DNA of 33,561 nucleotides from CAYNTC01 sp964432925 (GTDB lineage: Bacteria; Planctomycetota; Phycisphaerae; Sedimentisphaerales; Anaerobacaceae), in NCBI GenBank assembly GCA_964432925.1, contig CAYSPM010000010.1, forward strand, positions 1-33,561, written 5' to 3'. Within the stretch, counting starts at the first letter, position 1. Each line of letters starts with the position of its first letter. The position numbers were made by a program, and so were the translations under genes. Below the pieces are notes generated by a model. That model ran no database searches and was not told the DNA's origin. It worked only from the letters and a program-made list of their open reading frames with translations. Shown piece after piece: positions 33,397-33,561 of the stretch.

Positions 33397-33512
33397 GATC
33401 AAAATCCGTTTAACGAAATTCTTTAACGCCAACTGCCTCTATGGAATATGGCCAAATATTACGGATTGACACCCAACCGTAAAAAACAAATGTTATATCA
33501 ATTGTAATTAAC

Positions 33513-33561
33513 TCAGACTGACCTAATTTTAATTGAAAACCAACGTAAATACCTATTTGAC
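33513..33561 (-). repeat. dispersed repeat, copy 2, at the window edge
   Basis: The reverse complement of these last 49 bases matches 7276-7323 with three substitutions and one indel. It lies upstream of the first visible gene of the cluster and runs off the window, so its full length is unknown. The two copies are in opposite orientation, about 26 kb apart. Confidence 0.75.

Noticed and set aside
33433..33561. Cobalamin or THF riboswitch ahead of the cluster
   Set aside because: No B12-box-like or other conserved riboswitch core is visible in the 129 bases available. The upstream part is cut off by the window edge.

Overview
The window carries an almost complete bacterial (tetrahydrofolate-type) Wood-Ljungdahl pathway fused to an elaborate set of flavin/iron-sulfur electron-transfer genes. 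Nineteen genes and one hydrogenase protease gene lie head to tail on the minus strand from about 33.4 kb down to 5.0 kb. The left 5 kb holds unrelated genes. Several traits suggest an anaerobic planctomycete of the Phycisphaerae type: a 3' remnant of a dockerin-like protein (3801-3914), a very small LuxR-type helix-turn-helix protein, and families of short GTCATT-ended repeats typical of sediment metagenome bins. This taxonomic call is an inference. A run of 100 Ns inside fhs shows that the sequence is a scaffolded draft assembly.

Layout. 1-5 kb: a small LuxR-type protein, an SppA-type signal peptide peptidase, an LpxL/HtrB-type acyltransferase, a 180-bp element with terminal inverted repeats, a dockerin remnant and an EamA transporter. 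5-8.8 kb (minus): hydrogenase maturation protease, MvhA, a nested 240-bp repeat element, MvhG, MvhD. 8.8-14.4 kb: a 1686-residue HdrA/NfnB-like/HdrA fusion, then HdrC. 14.5-17 kb: MetF, MetV, FolD. 17-20.3 kb: a QmoB-like (HdrA-MvhD fusion) and a QmoA-like protein. 20.4-21.9 kb: Fhs, interrupted by the N run. 22-33.4 kb: the carbonyl branch AcsE, AcsD, CooC, AcsV (corrinoid activator), AcsC, AcsB, CooS and a second CooC.

How it fits together. Fhs, FolD and MetFV take formate to methyl-THF. AcsE moves the methyl to the corrinoid protein AcsCD, which AcsV keeps active. CooS makes or oxidises CO, and AcsB joins methyl, CO and CoA. MvhADG oxidises H2 and should feed the giant HdrA. That HdrA carries an inserted NfnB/GltD-like segment with one FAD motif and two nucleotide-binding motifs, so it could in principle link H2, NAD(P)H, ferredoxin and, through HdrC, the MetFV reductase. 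HdrB is absent. A second Hdr-like unit (QmoA/QmoB-like, without the membrane subunit QmoC) sits between fhs and folD. No formate dehydrogenase, phosphotransacetylase, acetate kinase, Rnf or ATP synthase genes are visible.

The strongest leads are the HdrA/NfnB/HdrA fusion with an internal duplication, the HdrB-less HdrC next to MetFV, and the soluble QmoAB-like pair. Next come a set of palindromic repeats upstream of fhs with a degenerate copy upstream of qmoA, heptamer-phased arrays at two acs gene junctions, and a 49-bp repeat found in opposite orientation at 7.3 kb and at the right edge.
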